A stretch of DNA of 64,000 bases from Saprospiraceae bacterium (GCA_016715465.1 JADKAA010000029.1:2232001-2296000); one strand, 5' to 3'; counted from the first letter of the stretch, positions 1-8,862 are shown. Notes: generated by a model not told the origin, from the sequence alone. Translations and numbers: made by a program.

Positions 1-147
1 ATCGGAAGATGCATATCTGAATCTTACCAGGGTGGGGCTAAGTATATATAACCTCAGCTTGCGGTCACCTGCAGAGATTTCTTCAAAATCACTGATTTTA
101 TTACAGGTTAGAGTCTCCGCCCGGGGCAATATGGTTTTATCGCTCAT
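1..147 (-). CDS. N-terminal fragment of a probable GH31-type glycosidase (runs off window)
   Basis: Only the first 49 codons are in the window; the frame is open to base 1. The ATG at 147-145 follows a good -7 motif (176-183). The visible part has no signal peptide, and residues 30-46 (RKLRLYILSPTLVRFRY) resemble the start of the N-terminal beta-sandwich of family 31 alpha-glucosidases, where a strand ending in VRFRY is common. The family call rests on this short stretch alone and could be wrong. Confidence 0.42.
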   Translation of the reverse strand, partial: MSDKTILPRAETLTCNKISDFEEISAGDRKLRLYILSPTLVRFRYASSD

Positions 148-175
148 GAGTTTTAAAAAAAGGTGATACTGGGTT

Positions 176-183
176 CAAAGATA
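176..183 (-). promoter_or_regulatory. -7 promoter element TATCTTTG for the gene at 147
   Basis: The minus strand reads TATCTTTG, an exact match to the Bacteroidota -7 consensus TAnnTTTG, 28 bases before the ATG. No clear -33 TTTG is seen at 19-20 bases. Confidence 0.45.
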
Positions 184-308
184 AACAAAATTGAACCATT
201 GGTGTTGCGGGTGGAGCAAGAGGTGACAGCAAAGAAACAAGAGGTCATATTGCTATGACCCCTGTTTAAAACCCTATTACTAACAATCTGCTATTTATAA
301 TTCCAATG

Positions 309-1019
309 TTATAAACCTCCGATGTATTTAAGGAATTCCTGCTTCGTATTTTCATTTAGAAACTTTCCTCCATAATAGGAGGTCACCGTGGAGGAATCGT
401 TGTCCTGGACACCTCTCGATGATACGCACAGGTGTTTTGCATCTATAACCACAGCGATGTTGTCTGTCTTCAAGACCGATTTGAGTTCTTCTCCAATTTG
501 CATGGTCAGTCTTTCCTGTACCTGAGGTCTTTTGGCATAATACTGTACGATGCGGTTGAGTTTGGACAGCCCAATTACCCTGTCATTGGCAATATAGGCC
601 AAATGGGCTTTGCCGATGATGGGCACAAAGTGGTGTTCACAGTTGGAGTAAAAAGAAATATCCTTTTCCACCAGCATTTGATTGTATTTGTATTTGTTTT
701 CGAAGAGGGCTACAGCCGGCTTATTTTTGGGGTCAAGTCCACTGAAAATTTCCTTGACATACATCTTCGCTACGCGGGAGGGTGTTCCCCGAAGGCTGTC
801 GTCGGTGAGGTCAAGACCCAGGCTGTGCATGATCTCTCCGAAGTGATAGGCTATTTTATCCATTTTTTCTTTGTCAGAAAGGTCGAATGCATCCTTCCTG
901 AGTGGGGTGTCTATACCGGTAAACAGGTGGTCGTCGCCGATCTCGTCTTCCGGGATCTCAGCCAGCCTTAATTTATTTCCGGAGATGAGGTGTGAAATAT
1001 CATGGTGTAAATCTAACAT
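309..1019 (-). CDS. folE: GTP cyclohydrolase I
   Basis: Converts GTP to 7,8-dihydroneopterin triphosphate, the first step of tetrahydrofolate synthesis, in the cytosol. The 236-residue protein has the family zinc site: CEHH at residues 127-130 and HLC ending at Cys198, followed by the SSRGVQD loop. The motif LRGTPSRVAKMY near residue 80 is also typical. About 45 N-terminal residues precede the catalytic domain, as is common for this enzyme. It is transcribed away from the TonB receptor at 1137, and the 117-bp gap between them holds a Fur/Zur-like palindrome, so shared metal control is possible but not shown. Confidence 0.96.
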   Translation of the reverse strand: MLDLHHDISHLISGNKLRLAEIPEDEIGDDHLFTGIDTPLRKDAFDLSDKEKMDKIAYHFGEIMHSLGLDLTDDSLRGTPSRVAKMYVKEIFSGLDPKNKPAVALFENKYKYNQMLVEKDISFYSNCEHHFVPIIGKAHLAYIANDRVIGLSKLNRIVQYYAKRPQVQERLTMQIGEELKSVLKTDNIAVVIDAKHLCVSSRGVQDNDSSTVTSYYGGKFLNENTKQEFLKYIGGL

Positions 1020-1099
1020 TTTGTTTAATATTTGTTATGTAAATATTGAACAAAACTCATTATATAAAGTTCAATTGCACTGCTTATAATTGGTAAAAT

Positions 1100-1131
1100 T
1101 TTGACGCTATCGCAATAAATACTTATATTTG
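1100..1131 (+). promoter_or_regulatory. Bacteroidota-type promoter of the TonB receptor (TTTG, 20 bp, TATATTTG)
   Basis: TTTG at 1100-1103 and TATATTTG at 1124-1131 are separated by 20 bases and match the -33/-7 consensus of the phylum's housekeeping sigma factor. Transcription would start near 1137, at the annotated ATG itself, which predicts a leaderless or nearly leaderless mRNA. Confidence 0.6.
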
Positions 1132-1144
1132 CAACAATGTTGCA
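1130..1144. promoter_or_regulatory. Fur/Zur-family-like operator palindrome
   Basis: TGCAACAATGTTGCA is a perfect 7-1-7 inverted repeat, the layout used by Fur-family repressors such as Zur. It overlaps the last two bases of the -7 element and the ATG at 1137, so a bound protein would block initiation. Metal identity is inferred from the layout and from the receptor and zinc enzyme next to it. Confidence 0.5.
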
Positions 1145-3446
1145 TTTATTCAAATCCGGGGTTTTAGCAGGGACAATGCTATTTTCATTATCCCTGCGCG
1201 GTCAAGATTGCACGCTCCGGGTTCGGGGTGTCGTGGAAGACATTCATCACCATGCAGGGCTGGAGTATGCTACCGTATATGTAGAAGAAACCGGACAGGG
1301 GTCCATTTGCACAGAAACGGGTGAATTTTCCATTGAAAATTTGTGCAAAGGCAGTTACCATTTCCTGGTTAGTCACCTGGGTTGTCAGAGTCAAAGACAT
1401 TTCATTTCCATAAATCGAGACACGATCATCCATTTTCACCTCGAACACCACGCCACGATGTTGTCGGAAGTGCTGGTTTCCGAAAACAGGTCCAAAACCG
1501 GCATAGGTCTGCAACATTACAGCATCGGCGGAGCGGGTCTGCAAGCCCTGGCAGGTAAGGACCTGAGTCAGATCGCTGCCCAGATACCGGGTGTCTCTGT
1601 GCTCAAGTCCGGAGTAGGCCTGAGCAAGCCGGTCATCAATGGCCTGTACGGCCACCGTATTCAAATCCTCAACCAGGGCGTGCCCCAGGAAGGGCAGCAA
1701 TGGGGACTGGACCATGCCCCGGAGATAGACCCGCTAACCTTTCAGAAGATCTCAGTCGTAAAGGGCTCGGCGGCGGTAAAATATGGGGTGAATGCCATGG
1801 CGGGTGTACTCATTTTGGAGTCCCAGTCCATTCGCAACGACCCGCATGTTCATGGTCACGTGCAGGCCATGTACCTCAGCAACGGCCGTGGTCTCATGAC
1901 CAACCTTCAGTTCAGTCAGGCCCTGCCTGCCCTTAGGTATCGTTTCAATGGCACCTTCAAAGTATCCGGAGATCAGCATACTCCGGATTATTACCTCACC
2001 AATACTGCCGCGGGCCAGCAATCATTTGCACTCCAACTGACCAATGACCCGGGTAAAAAATATTACCGTTCACTTTATCTGAGCAGTTTCAGCAATCAGA
2101 CGGGACTGTTGCTTGGTTCGCATGTTGGCAACCTGACCGACCTGGAAGCTGCCCTGCAAAGCAAAGAGCCATTGTATACGCGAAAAGAATTTTCCTACGG
2201 CATCGAAGCACCCCGCCAGCAGGTCAATCATTTGCTGATCAAATTCGAAAACAGGGTAAATGGCAGCCATGGAAAAACATGGGGCGGTGACGTTGCCGTG
2301 CAAAAAAACAGTCGAAAGGAATTCGACGTCCGGCGCGGGGGAAGAGATTCCATTCCATCATTGGGTCTCCATCTTTGGAATATATGGGCGGATGTTTTTT
2401 TGACAAAAGAAAATGATAAAAGCAAGTTCAGTCTGGGGCTGCAACCGCGGTTTGGCCACAATAAAAATGAAGCAGGTACGGGAGTTTATCCGTTGATTCC
2501 CAACTATACCCAACTTAATCATGCGGCATATGCCAGCTGGATTCAAAAATGGGGCAATGTGTCTGCAGAACTTGGGTCCAGGTATGAATATCAACTTTTA
2601 AAAGTATCCAGGTACACCCGGGATGGTCAACTGCAAAAACCTGAACACCGGTTTCAAAACGCAGCCCTGAATGCAGGTGCCGAATACCAGCCAAACGATA
2701 AATTTTCTGTGAAGACCAATGTTGCTTTTATCCACAGGTCACCCCAGGTGCACGAGTTATACAGCGATGGGCTTCACCAGGGACTGGCAGCCATTGAAGA
2801 GGGCAATGCGATGCTTGGTGCCGAACAATCTTGGAAAGTAAGTGCAGACCTGCGTTACCATTTGGGCCAGGAAAACCAAATCGCTTTGTCGGTCTATTAC
2901 CACAACATAGACAAGTTTATTTTTTTAGCACCCACCGGCACAAACAGACTTACGGTAAGGGGTGCATTTCCCGTCTTCCGTTATTTTCAGGAAGGCGTCA
3001 ACCTGAAGGGACTTGATTTATTGGTTCACCAGGGCATTGGCCATCATTTGGAAATCAATGTAAAAGCTGCTTACGTCCATGGCAGTTACCGCGAAGATGG
3101 CAGCGGTCTTATCTACATGCCCCCCTTTCAATCCAGTGCTGAGGTATCAACGTTGTTCAGCAAGTGGTGGGTTTGGGAAGACATCAAACTCACCCTGGAT
3201 GCCTCCTATACGGCAAAGGCCAGGATGAACACCCGCCCCATGGATCTGGTGGCACCTCCAAAAGAATATACCCTATTTGGACTTTCCTGGAGCGGTAAAC
3301 AAACGGTCGCAAAAAAGCAGTTCGTCTATACCCTAAAAGGAGAGAACATCTTCAACGTCAAATACCGGGACTACCTCAACCGCCTGCGTTATTTTGCGGA
3401 TGACCCGGGAAGGAACATCACATTCAGGATACAATTTATTTTTTAA
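1137..3446 (+). CDS. TonB-dependent outer-membrane receptor, possibly ZnuD-like
   Basis: 769 residues. Signal peptide about 1-22, then a carboxypeptidase-regulatory-like domain (about 26-108), a plug domain (about 120-235, with QQWGLDHAPEID and a VVKGSAAVKYG segment) and a 22-strand barrel ending in aromatic FQFIF-like residues (FRIQFIF). The plug DHA motif after a glycine-rich loop recalls the zinc receptor ZnuD, and two His clusters (HHH near 38, HH near 104) fit metal handling. A lipoprotein gene follows after 15 bp, probably in the same operon. The start codon lies inside the palindrome at 1130-1144. Receptor class is certain; zinc as substrate is inference, and heme or another metal complex is possible. 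Confidence 0.9.
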   Translation: MLHLFKSGVLAGTMLFSLSLRGQDCTLRVRGVVEDIHHHAGLEYATVYVEETGQGSICTETGEFSIENLCKGSYHFLVSHLGCQSQRHFISINRDTIIHFHLEHHATMLSEVLVSENRSKTGIGLQHYSIGGAGLQALAGKDLSQIAAQIPGVSVLKSGVGLSKPVINGLYGHRIQILNQGVPQEGQQWGLDHAPEIDPLTFQKISVVKGSAAVKYGVNAMAGVLILESQSIRNDPHVHGHVQAMYLSNGRGLMTNLQFSQALPALRYRFNGTFKVSGDQHTPDYYLTNTAAGQQSFALQLTNDPGKKYYRSLYLSSFSNQTGLLLGSHVGNLTDLEAALQSKEPLYTRKEFSYGIEAPRQQVNHLLIKFENRVNGSHGKTWGGDVAVQKNSRKEFDVRRGGRDSIPSLGLHLWNIWADVFLTKENDKSKFSLGLQPRFGHNKNEAGTGVYPLIPNYTQLNHAAYASWIQKWGNVSAELGSRYEYQLLKVSRYTRDGQLQKPEHRFQNAALNAGAEYQPNDKFSVKTNVAFIHRSPQVHELYSDGLHQGLAAIEEGNAMLGAEQSWKVSADLRYHLGQENQIALSVYYHNIDKFIFLAPTGTNRLTVRGAFPVFRYFQEGVNLKGLDLLVHQGIGHHLEINVKAAYVHGSYREDGSGLIYMPPFQSSAEVSTLFSKWWVWEDIKLTLDASYTAKARMNTRPMDLVAPPKEYTLFGLSWSGKQTVAKKQFVYTLKGENIFNVKYRDYLNRLRYFADDPGRNITFRIQFIF

Positions 3447-3461
3447 TCATAACAGTTAGCC

Positions 3462-4028
3462 ATGAAATTTAATCTTTTCATTTTATCCTTGTTATTTACC
3501 ATGACCATGTTCACATCATGCAACCCAGACGATGCAGATCCGGTGAATGAGGAGGAGGTCATCACCACATTTACATACACACTCACCCCTAAATCAGGTG
3601 GCAGCCCCGTATTACTCAAGTTTTCTGACCCTGATGGCGATGGAGGCGCGGCCCCCGTCATTACCGGTGGAGCCCTGGAGAATGGCAAGACCTACACCGG
3701 AAGAATCACCCTGATCAACGAAGTGGCCAATCCCGATGTGGACATCAGTGCTGAAGTAAAAGCAGAAGGCACGGACCACCAGTTTTTCTTTGCCGTTACC
3801 GAGAGCCTCAACGATGCGTTTACGCTGGCGTATACCGATGCCGATGCCTCCGGAAATCCGGTTGGACTGGAAACAGAATTTAACACCGTAAAGACAGCCA
3901 CAGGTTCTCTGAGAATTACCCTTCGTCATAAACCAAACAAAGCAGCAACGGGTGTGAAGAATGGCGACATCACCAATGCCGGAGGTGAGACGGATGCGGA
4001 GGTGACGTTTTCTTTGGAGATAAAGTAA
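3462..4028 (+). CDS. Small lipoprotein partner of the TonB receptor
   Basis: 188 residues with a lipoprotein signal (TMTMFTSC, lipidated Cys20) followed by DDAD, an acidic start. The body contains an aspartate/glycine-rich stretch (DPDGDGGAAP near 52) and a beta-rich region resembling surface-exposed partner proteins found downstream of metal-type TonB receptors. It lies 15 bp after the receptor and no promoter is seen in between, so co-transcription is likely. I do not recognise a named family. It may capture ligand at the cell surface for the receptor, by position only. Confidence 0.8.
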   Translation: MKFNLFILSLLFTMTMFTSCNPDDADPVNEEEVITTFTYTLTPKSGGSPVLLKFSDPDGDGGAAPVITGGALENGKTYTGRITLINEVANPDVDISAEVKAEGTDHQFFFAVTESLNDAFTLAYTDADASGNPVGLETEFNTVKTATGSLRITLRHKPNKAATGVKNGDITNAGGETDAEVTFSLEIK

Positions 4029-4116
4029 TGTTCAGGCCTGCCAAATAGGCGTAGCCTGGTAGGCTTGTCTAACTGATATTAGCCAGATGAACGAACGATT
4101 TCTCCATTGGAGAAAA

Positions 4117-4166
4117 AAATGAGCTGCAGCTCATTTTAGTGAGTAAACTGCGCGCTAAAGGCGCAG
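4117..4166. repeat. Two-hairpin intergenic repeat, copy A
   Basis: A 22-bp perfect palindrome, AAAATGAGCTGCAGCTCATTTT (4117-4138, broken here only by description), is followed by a GC-rich hairpin CTGCGC...GCGCAG (4148-4166) and GCATAGTT. The order, an AT-edged stem then a GC-rich stem next to GCATAG, matches the repeats at 6384-6676. The first stem could also act as a weak terminator for the operon ending at 4028, though it lacks a clean T run. Confidence 0.45.
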
Positions 4167-4282
4167 CATAGTTATATCCGTCTGAGCGGTAACAAAGAGG
4201 TGTCCGAGTTTAAGTTTTTATATCAGGTATTCAAGTAAAAGAGCACGGCCGACAGTTGCCATATATATGCTGAGCGTCGCTC

Positions 4283-4395
4283 AAGCTGTCAAGCTCCGAG
4301 CCGAAGGTAAGTAGTCCCGAACGATAGTGAGGGATTCTGGCCTGCCTGGCAGGTTGCACCTCTGCAGAACCTGTTCCGCTTTCCCCGGCTGGACT
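4283..4395 (+). repeat. Dispersed intergenic repeat, copy A
   Basis: About 110 bp beginning with CTGTCAAGCTCCGAGCCGA and ending in GGCTGGACTAAA. It shares long stretches with 8953-9038 (for example CCGAAGGTAAG, AGTCC, GAGGG, TTGGACTA-like end). No protein is encoded; the rest of the 4029-4584 gap shows nothing else. A 66-codon frame here (4418-4618) has no support as a gene. Confidence 0.5.
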
Positions 4396-4584
4396 AAAGA
4401 TCAAAAGAAAATGTCAAGTGGTAAAAGGATTAAAGAAAAAATGTAAACCTGCAGCAGGATTATTCACTAAAATGTGTCAACTTTTTTCAGGACGAGACAA
4501 ATGCTCCGATACCCCGATGCTCCGTAGCTCCAACACGCCAATGGAAGACGTTCAAATTCCGGTATCGGAAACGGGAATTTTCAA

Positions 4585-4592
4585 TACCTTTG
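4585..4592 (+). promoter_or_regulatory. -7 promoter element TACCTTTG for the DMT transporter
   Basis: Exact TAnnTTTG match, 18 bases before the ATG at 4611. A -33 TTTG is not evident. Confidence 0.45.
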
Positions 4593-4610
4593 GTAGTGTC
4601 AAGTTAACAT

Positions 4611-5501
4611 ATGGATGATGGATTGAGGCGGTCTCTGTTGAATATGTTGGTGGCTTCCTTTATGTTTGCACTTACAGGAGCCATCGCACGGATCCTGAAA
4701 GATGACTATGCCTCTGTGCAGTTGGTATTGTTCCGAAACGTCATAGGAGTGGGTTTTGTATTGTACTGGCTGAAAGCAAAGCCCGCGATCCAGCCAGGGG
4801 GACGGCCATGGCTGTTGTTGTTCAGGGGTTTTATTGGTACCATGGCGTTGTATTTTTTCTTTTATGGGGTGACTACCATAGGCCTGCCTGAATCCATCAC
4901 CTATCAGCAATCTTACCCTCTATTCCTTGCAGCTATTTCTGCATGGTTTCTGGGTCAAAAACTGAATCAAAGGGCTTGGGCAGCGATTGTCGTGGGCTTC
5001 ATTGGCCTGTGTTTGATTTTTATACCCAAGATGACAAGTCATGCGCTTGAAGTAAAAAGCCACATTGTTGGACTGGCCAACCTGCTAATGACGGGCATGG
5101 CTTATCTGAGCATCAGGGGACTGTCAGCGCATTATGACAGCCGGGTAATTGTACTTTCGTTTATGTTGTGTGGTATATTTTTTCCCATTGTTTCCATGGT
5201 CATTGGCAGCTTTTATTACGACGACACGTTTGATTTTATCCTTGCCCAGAGCAAGATGCCGGCATGGAGGCACATGCCCCATATACTTCTATTGGGTATG
5301 GCGGCTCTGGCAGGACAGGTTTTTCTCACCCGTGCTTTTTCTCACCAGAATACGGGCATGGTGGGTGCGGTTGGCTATTCAAACATTGTTTTTTCCATCC
5401 TCTTTGGGGTACTGATCGGAGATGCCATGCCTTATTTTTCCAGTATGGTAGGCATCACACTGATCATCTTCAGTGGCATTTTGATCTCCCTCCAAAAATA
5501 A
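4611..5501 (+). CDS. DMT superfamily (EamA) transporter
   Basis: 296 residues that are almost all hydrophobic, with about ten predicted membrane helices arranged as two EamA repeats (about residues 8-137 and 150-290). Family members export or exchange small metabolites across the inner membrane, but the substrate cannot be read from sequence. The second half keeps the typical ...VGAVGYSNIVFSILFG segment near the end. The gene ends 4 bp before the stop of the convergent S24 regulator, so the two terminate face to face with no terminator visible between them. Confidence 0.88.
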   Translation: MDDGLRRSLLNMLVASFMFALTGAIARILKDDYASVQLVLFRNVIGVGFVLYWLKAKPAIQPGGRPWLLLFRGFIGTMALYFFFYGVTTIGLPESITYQQSYPLFLAAISAWFLGQKLNQRAWAAIVVGFIGLCLIFIPKMTSHALEVKSHIVGLANLLMTGMAYLSIRGLSAHYDSRVIVLSFMLCGIFFPIVSMVIGSFYYDDTFDFILAQSKMPAWRHMPHILLLGMAALAGQVFLTRAFSHQNTGMVGAVGYSNIVFSILFGVLIGDAMPYFSSMVGITLIIFSGILISLQK

Positions 5502-5505
5502 CCAC

Positions 5506-6264
5506 CTAAGAACCCAGGATGCGGCTGTGTATCGTTGAAACTTTGCGTTGGATATCGCTCAGTTTATCTTCGAGCATGGCATTGAAGGTGTGTTTTGTGT
5601 CTGAAAAACTCAAATGCGCATAATATTGCCAAATCTCGGCGATCTCTCCGTAATGGATGGGATAGGGATGGTAGGCTTCATTGTCTGAGATCAAGAGCAG
5701 TGTTTTTTCTTTGGGCAAATTTTTGACGCGCTTATACACCACACCTTCCGATTTACTGATCACTATATAGGTTTTGCCATCTTTTACTTCATTTAGTTTT
5801 TCGATATAGGAAGAAAGGACGATGCTGCCCGGTTCGATCGGCAACATAGAATCTCCGCGAATTTCAAAACCCCGGTAAGTGCCCTGAGGTATTTTGGGAA
5901 AATAGATCTTGGGCAATTCCTTGATGTATTCGGGATCAGCCATGCCGTCTAGGTAGCCTGCTTCTGCCCGGGTATCTACGAGTTCGATGTTGCTATTCTG
6001 GTAGGGGTCCACGCTGATGGCCAGTACGCGAAGGTTGTCTGAATCGGGATGCTCTGCCTTGCGGTGTTCCAGGTTATAAGCGATCAGGTCATCAATGGAG
6101 ACCTTAAAGTATTTACTCATACGCAGCATCAGGTCGATGTTGGGCTCTACAAAGCCGCGCTCATACGCCGAAAGCGTCGTCCTGGGTATGCCCAGTCCTT
6201 CGGCCAGTTCTGCCTGTGAAATGTTGTGTTTGCCACGCAGGTATTTCAAATTTAGTTCAATCAT
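5506..6264 (-). CDS. XRE-type repressor with S24 (LexA-like) self-cleavage domain
   Basis: 252 residues. Helix-turn-helix of the XRE kind at about 5-60 (ISQAELAEGLGIPRTTLSAYERG). The C-terminal half has the S24 peptidase signature: a cleavage-type Ala-Gly in RAEAGYL (about 100-106), the nucleophile Ser in GDSMLPI (about 140) and a Lys in VYKRV (about 180). Such proteins are DNA-damage or stress-responsive repressors that inactivate themselves, either of prophages or of chromosomal genes. No phage genes are near it, so a cellular role is more likely. Its own promoter lies at 6281-6288. It sits in front of the uvrB region, but no shared operator was found. Confidence 0.9.
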   Translation of the reverse strand: MIELNLKYLRGKHNISQAELAEGLGIPRTTLSAYERGFVEPNIDLMLRMSKYFKVSIDDLIAYNLEHRKAEHPDSDNLRVLAISVDPYQNSNIELVDTRAEAGYLDGMADPEYIKELPKIYFPKIPQGTYRGFEIRGDSMLPIEPGSIVLSSYIEKLNEVKDGKTYIVISKSEGVVYKRVKNLPKEKTLLLISDNEAYHPYPIHYGEIAEIWQYYAHLSFSDTKHTFNAMLEDKLSDIQRKVSTIHSRILGS

Positions 6265-6280
6265 GACCGTAGATTTGTTG

Positions 6281-6288
6281 CAAAGGTA
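6281..6288 (-). promoter_or_regulatory. -7 promoter element TACCTTTG for the S24 repressor
   Basis: Exact TAnnTTTG on the minus strand, 17 bases before the ATG at 6264. The short leader supports this start codon. Confidence 0.5.
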
Positions 6289-6359
6289 GGAAAATGATGA
6301 ACATGTTGTAGTGAAAGCGATAAATTATTTGTCAGGGGGGTGAATCGGGGAAACTGCGA

Positions 6360-6388
6360 GAATCGGTGAATCGGTGAATCGGTGAATC
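6360..6388. repeat. 9-bp tandem repeat GAATCGGTG
   Basis: Three full copies of GAATCGGTG followed by GAATCGTGA, at the left edge of the larger direct repeats. The unit also occurs in degenerate form (GAATCGGGG) just upstream. No coding potential. Confidence 0.7.
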
Positions 6389-6676
6389 GTGATGAGTGCC
6401 GTAAAAAATTAAGCCGGTGGCTTAATTTAGGCACGAACTATGCGCTCCTGCGCATAGCATGGAAGTGCTGATGGGGCATCCACCTGGCTAGGCCAGTTAG
6501 ACAGGTCGCGGAAACTGCGGGAATCGTGATGAGTGCCGTAAAAAATTAAGCCGGTGGCTTAATTTAGGCTTGCCTAACCGTAGGGTAGGCACGAACTATG
6601 CGCCCCTGCGTATAGCATGGGAAGTGCTGAAATTTCGCGGAATCTACCTGGCTAATGCGAGTTACACAGGTCGTGG
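6384..6676. repeat. Tandem pair of about 140-bp two-hairpin repeats, copies B and C
   Basis: Two direct repeats, 6384-6520 and 6521-6676. Each begins GAATCGTGATGAGTGCCG and contains the perfect hairpin ATTAAGCC-GGT-GGCTTAAT (6408-6426 in the first), then ACGAACTATGCGC with a second stem (CTATGCGC-TCCT-GCGCATAG at 6438-6457), then GGAAGTGCTGA and ACAGGTCG. Copy C has an additional 20 bp between the stems (TTGCCTAACCGTAGGGTAG). The stems resemble those at 4117-4166. The stretch 6677-6829 is a run of degenerate CAACCG/CAATCGGG words with no gene. Confidence 0.75.
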
Positions 6677-6829
6677 AATCTGAAGTAGAAGGAGCAACCG
6701 GCAACCGAGCAACCGGTAACCGGGCATTCGACAAAGGAAGATCGGGCATGGAGGATCAGGCAATCGGGCAACGGAAGATAGGACAGCGGACAAGCGGATG
6801 CTCCGTTGGTCGGCTACCCGGCCAACCGA

Positions 6830-8842
6830 TTATAATTTCTTCTTCAACGCCATGAGTTCGTCACGGAATTGGGCGGCACTGATGAAGTCTAAATCTTTTG
6901 CGGCTTGTTTCATTTTGGCTTCGGTGTCGTTGACCATTCTTTGGATCTGGTCTTTGGACATAAAATTGAGTACAGGGTCGGCAGCCATGGCATCGATTTC
7001 CGGTTCGATGTAGGGTTTTGGTTTGGGACTGCGGATGTCGAGGATGGATTTCTGAGACATGATTTCTTCTCTGGTTTTACCGATGGTAGTGGGAGTAATA
7101 CCATTGGCCAGGTTGTATTCCATTTGCACGGCGCGTCGTCGGTTGGTTTCATCGATGGTAGCCTGCATGCTGTCGGTGGTTTTATCTGCGTAAAAGATGA
7201 CAAGTCCGTGTGCATTTCTGGCGGCCCTGCCTGCGGTTTGGGTAAGTGACCGGTTGTTGCGCAGAAAACCTTCCTTGTCGGCATCAAGCACGGCGACCAG
7301 GGATACTTCAGGCAGGTCAAGGCCCTCACGCAACAAGTTGACACCGACCAGCACATCAAAGACGCCCAGTCGCAGGTCGCGGATGATTTCTACCCGGTCG
7401 AGGGTATCTACTTCGGAGTGAATATACCGCACTTTAATGTTGAGTTTGGTGAGGTATTTGGTAAGCTCCTCGGCCATTCGTTTTGTGAGGGTGGTCACCA
7501 GCGTACGTTCATTTACATCGATGCGTTTTTGAATTTCTTCCAGAAGGTCGTCGATTTGGTTGAGGCTTGGACGCACTTGGATCGGTGGATCAAGCAAGCC
7601 GGTGGGCCTTACAATTTGTTCAACGACCACCCCTTCTGTTTTTTCGAGTTCGAAGTCACCCGGAGTTGCGGATACATATACAACCTGATTCACGACAGAT
7701 TCAAATTCTTCAAAGTTGAGAGGCCGGTTGTCGATGGCCGATGGCAAACGAAAGCCGTAATTGACAAGGTTGAGTTTCCTGGCTCGGTCACCACCCCACA
7801 TGCCCCTGACTTGTGGCAGGGTCTGGTGGCTTTCGTCAATGATCATGAGGTAATCATCTGGGAAATAGTCGAGAAGGCAAAAAGGTCGCGTGCCCATTTT
7901 TCTGCCATCAAAAAAACGCGAGTAATTTTCAATGCCACTGCAGTAGCCCAGTTCCCGGATCATCTCGAGGTCAAAATTCACCCTTTCCTTGATCCTTTTG
8001 GCCTCAATGTAACGTCCTTCCTGAATGAAAAACTTTTCATGTTCGTGCAGTTCGTCTTCGATCTGCCGGATGATGCCTTTGAGCCTGTCTCTGGGAGCGA
8101 CATACAGGTTGGCTGGAAAAATGGCCGCATGGTCAATACTGGCAATCCTTTTTCCGGAGACGGTCTCAATGGTATCCATCGATTCGATCTCATCGCCGTA
8201 AAAAATGATGCGATAGCCATAATCGGCATAGGGGAGATTGATGTCCACCGTATCGCCTTTGACCCTGAAGGTTGCCCTTTTAAAATCCGTTTCTGTCCGG
8301 GAGTACAGGGAGTCATTGAGTTTATACAACAATGAATTTCGGCTGATGGTCTGCCCTTTTTCCAGGCGGATGATGCCCGATTTATAGTCTTCGGGGTTGC
8401 CCATGCCGTAGATGCAGGAAACGGAAGAGACGATGATGATGTCCCTCCTGCCTGAAAGTAAAGAAGAGGTCGCCCTTAATCTAAGTTTGTCGATCTCTTC
8501 GTTGATCGAGAGGTCTTTTTCTATGTAGGTATCGTTGTGCGTGATGTACGCTTCCGGTTGGTAATAATCGTAGTAAGAAACAAAATACTCCACCGCATTA
8601 TCCGGAAAAAACTCTGTGAATTCTGCATACAGCTGAGCCGTCAGTGTTTTGTTGTGTGTAAGGATCAGGGTTGGTTTTTGTACCTGGGCAATGACATTTG
8701 CCATGGTAAAGGTTTTACCCGAGCCGGTAACACCCAAGAGTACCTGATATTTTTCCTGTTGCCTGAGCCCTTCCACCAACTGTTGGATGGCTTTTGGCTG
8801 GTCACCAGTTGGGGAGTAGTGCGATGTAAGTTCAAAATCCAT
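6830..8842 (-). CDS. uvrB: UvrABC excinuclease subunit B
   Basis: Nucleotide-excision-repair helicase-like subunit that verifies damage after loading by UvrA and recruits UvrC. 670 residues, the usual length. Walker A GVTGSGKTFT is near residues 38-47, the beta-hairpin region with YYDYYQPEAY near 92-101, DESHQTLPQ near 335, the helicase motif VI region (QTAGRAARN) near 540, and a C-terminal UVR domain (about 630-665) for UvrC contact. The start matches the family start (MDFELTSHYSPTGDQPKAI). It stands alone here; uvrA is 30 kb away at 39583, as usual for unlinked SOS/repair genes. Confidence 0.98.
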   Translation of the reverse strand: MDFELTSHYSPTGDQPKAIQQLVEGLRQQEKYQVLLGVTGSGKTFTMANVIAQVQKPTLILTHNKTLTAQLYAEFTEFFPDNAVEYFVSYYDYYQPEAYITHNDTYIEKDLSINEEIDKLRLRATSSLLSGRRDIIIVSSVSCIYGMGNPEDYKSGIIRLEKGQTISRNSLLYKLNDSLYSRTETDFKRATFRVKGDTVDINLPYADYGYRIIFYGDEIESMDTIETVSGKRIASIDHAAIFPANLYVAPRDRLKGIIRQIEDELHEHEKFFIQEGRYIEAKRIKERVNFDLEMIRELGYCSGIENYSRFFDGRKMGTRPFCLLDYFPDDYLMIIDESHQTLPQVRGMWGGDRARKLNLVNYGFRLPSAIDNRPLNFEEFESVVNQVVYVSATPGDFELEKTEGVVVEQIVRPTGLLDPPIQVRPSLNQIDDLLEEIQKRIDVNERTLVTTLTKRMAEELTKYLTKLNIKVRYIHSEVDTLDRVEIIRDLRLGVFDVLVGVNLLREGLDLPEVSLVAVLDADKEGFLRNNRSLTQTAGRAARNAHGLVIFYADKTTDSMQATIDETNRRRAVQMEYNLANGITPTTIGKTREEIMSQKSILDIRSPKPKPYIEPEIDAMAADPVLNFMSKDQIQRMVNDTEAKMKQAAKDLDFISAAQFRDELMALKKKL

Positions 8843-8862
8843 TTGGCAGGGGCATTAAAGGG

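Noticed and set aside
4418..4618. 66-codon frame before the DMT transporter
   Set aside because: Covers the transporter's promoter and shows no protein-like pattern.
5506..6264. Prophage repressor reading of the S24 protein
   Set aside because: No integrase, capsid, lysis or att-like sequences occur around it.
7418..8335. 305-codon frame on the plus strand inside uvrB
   Set aside because: Antisense shadow of the conserved uvrB frame; no domain and no promoter.
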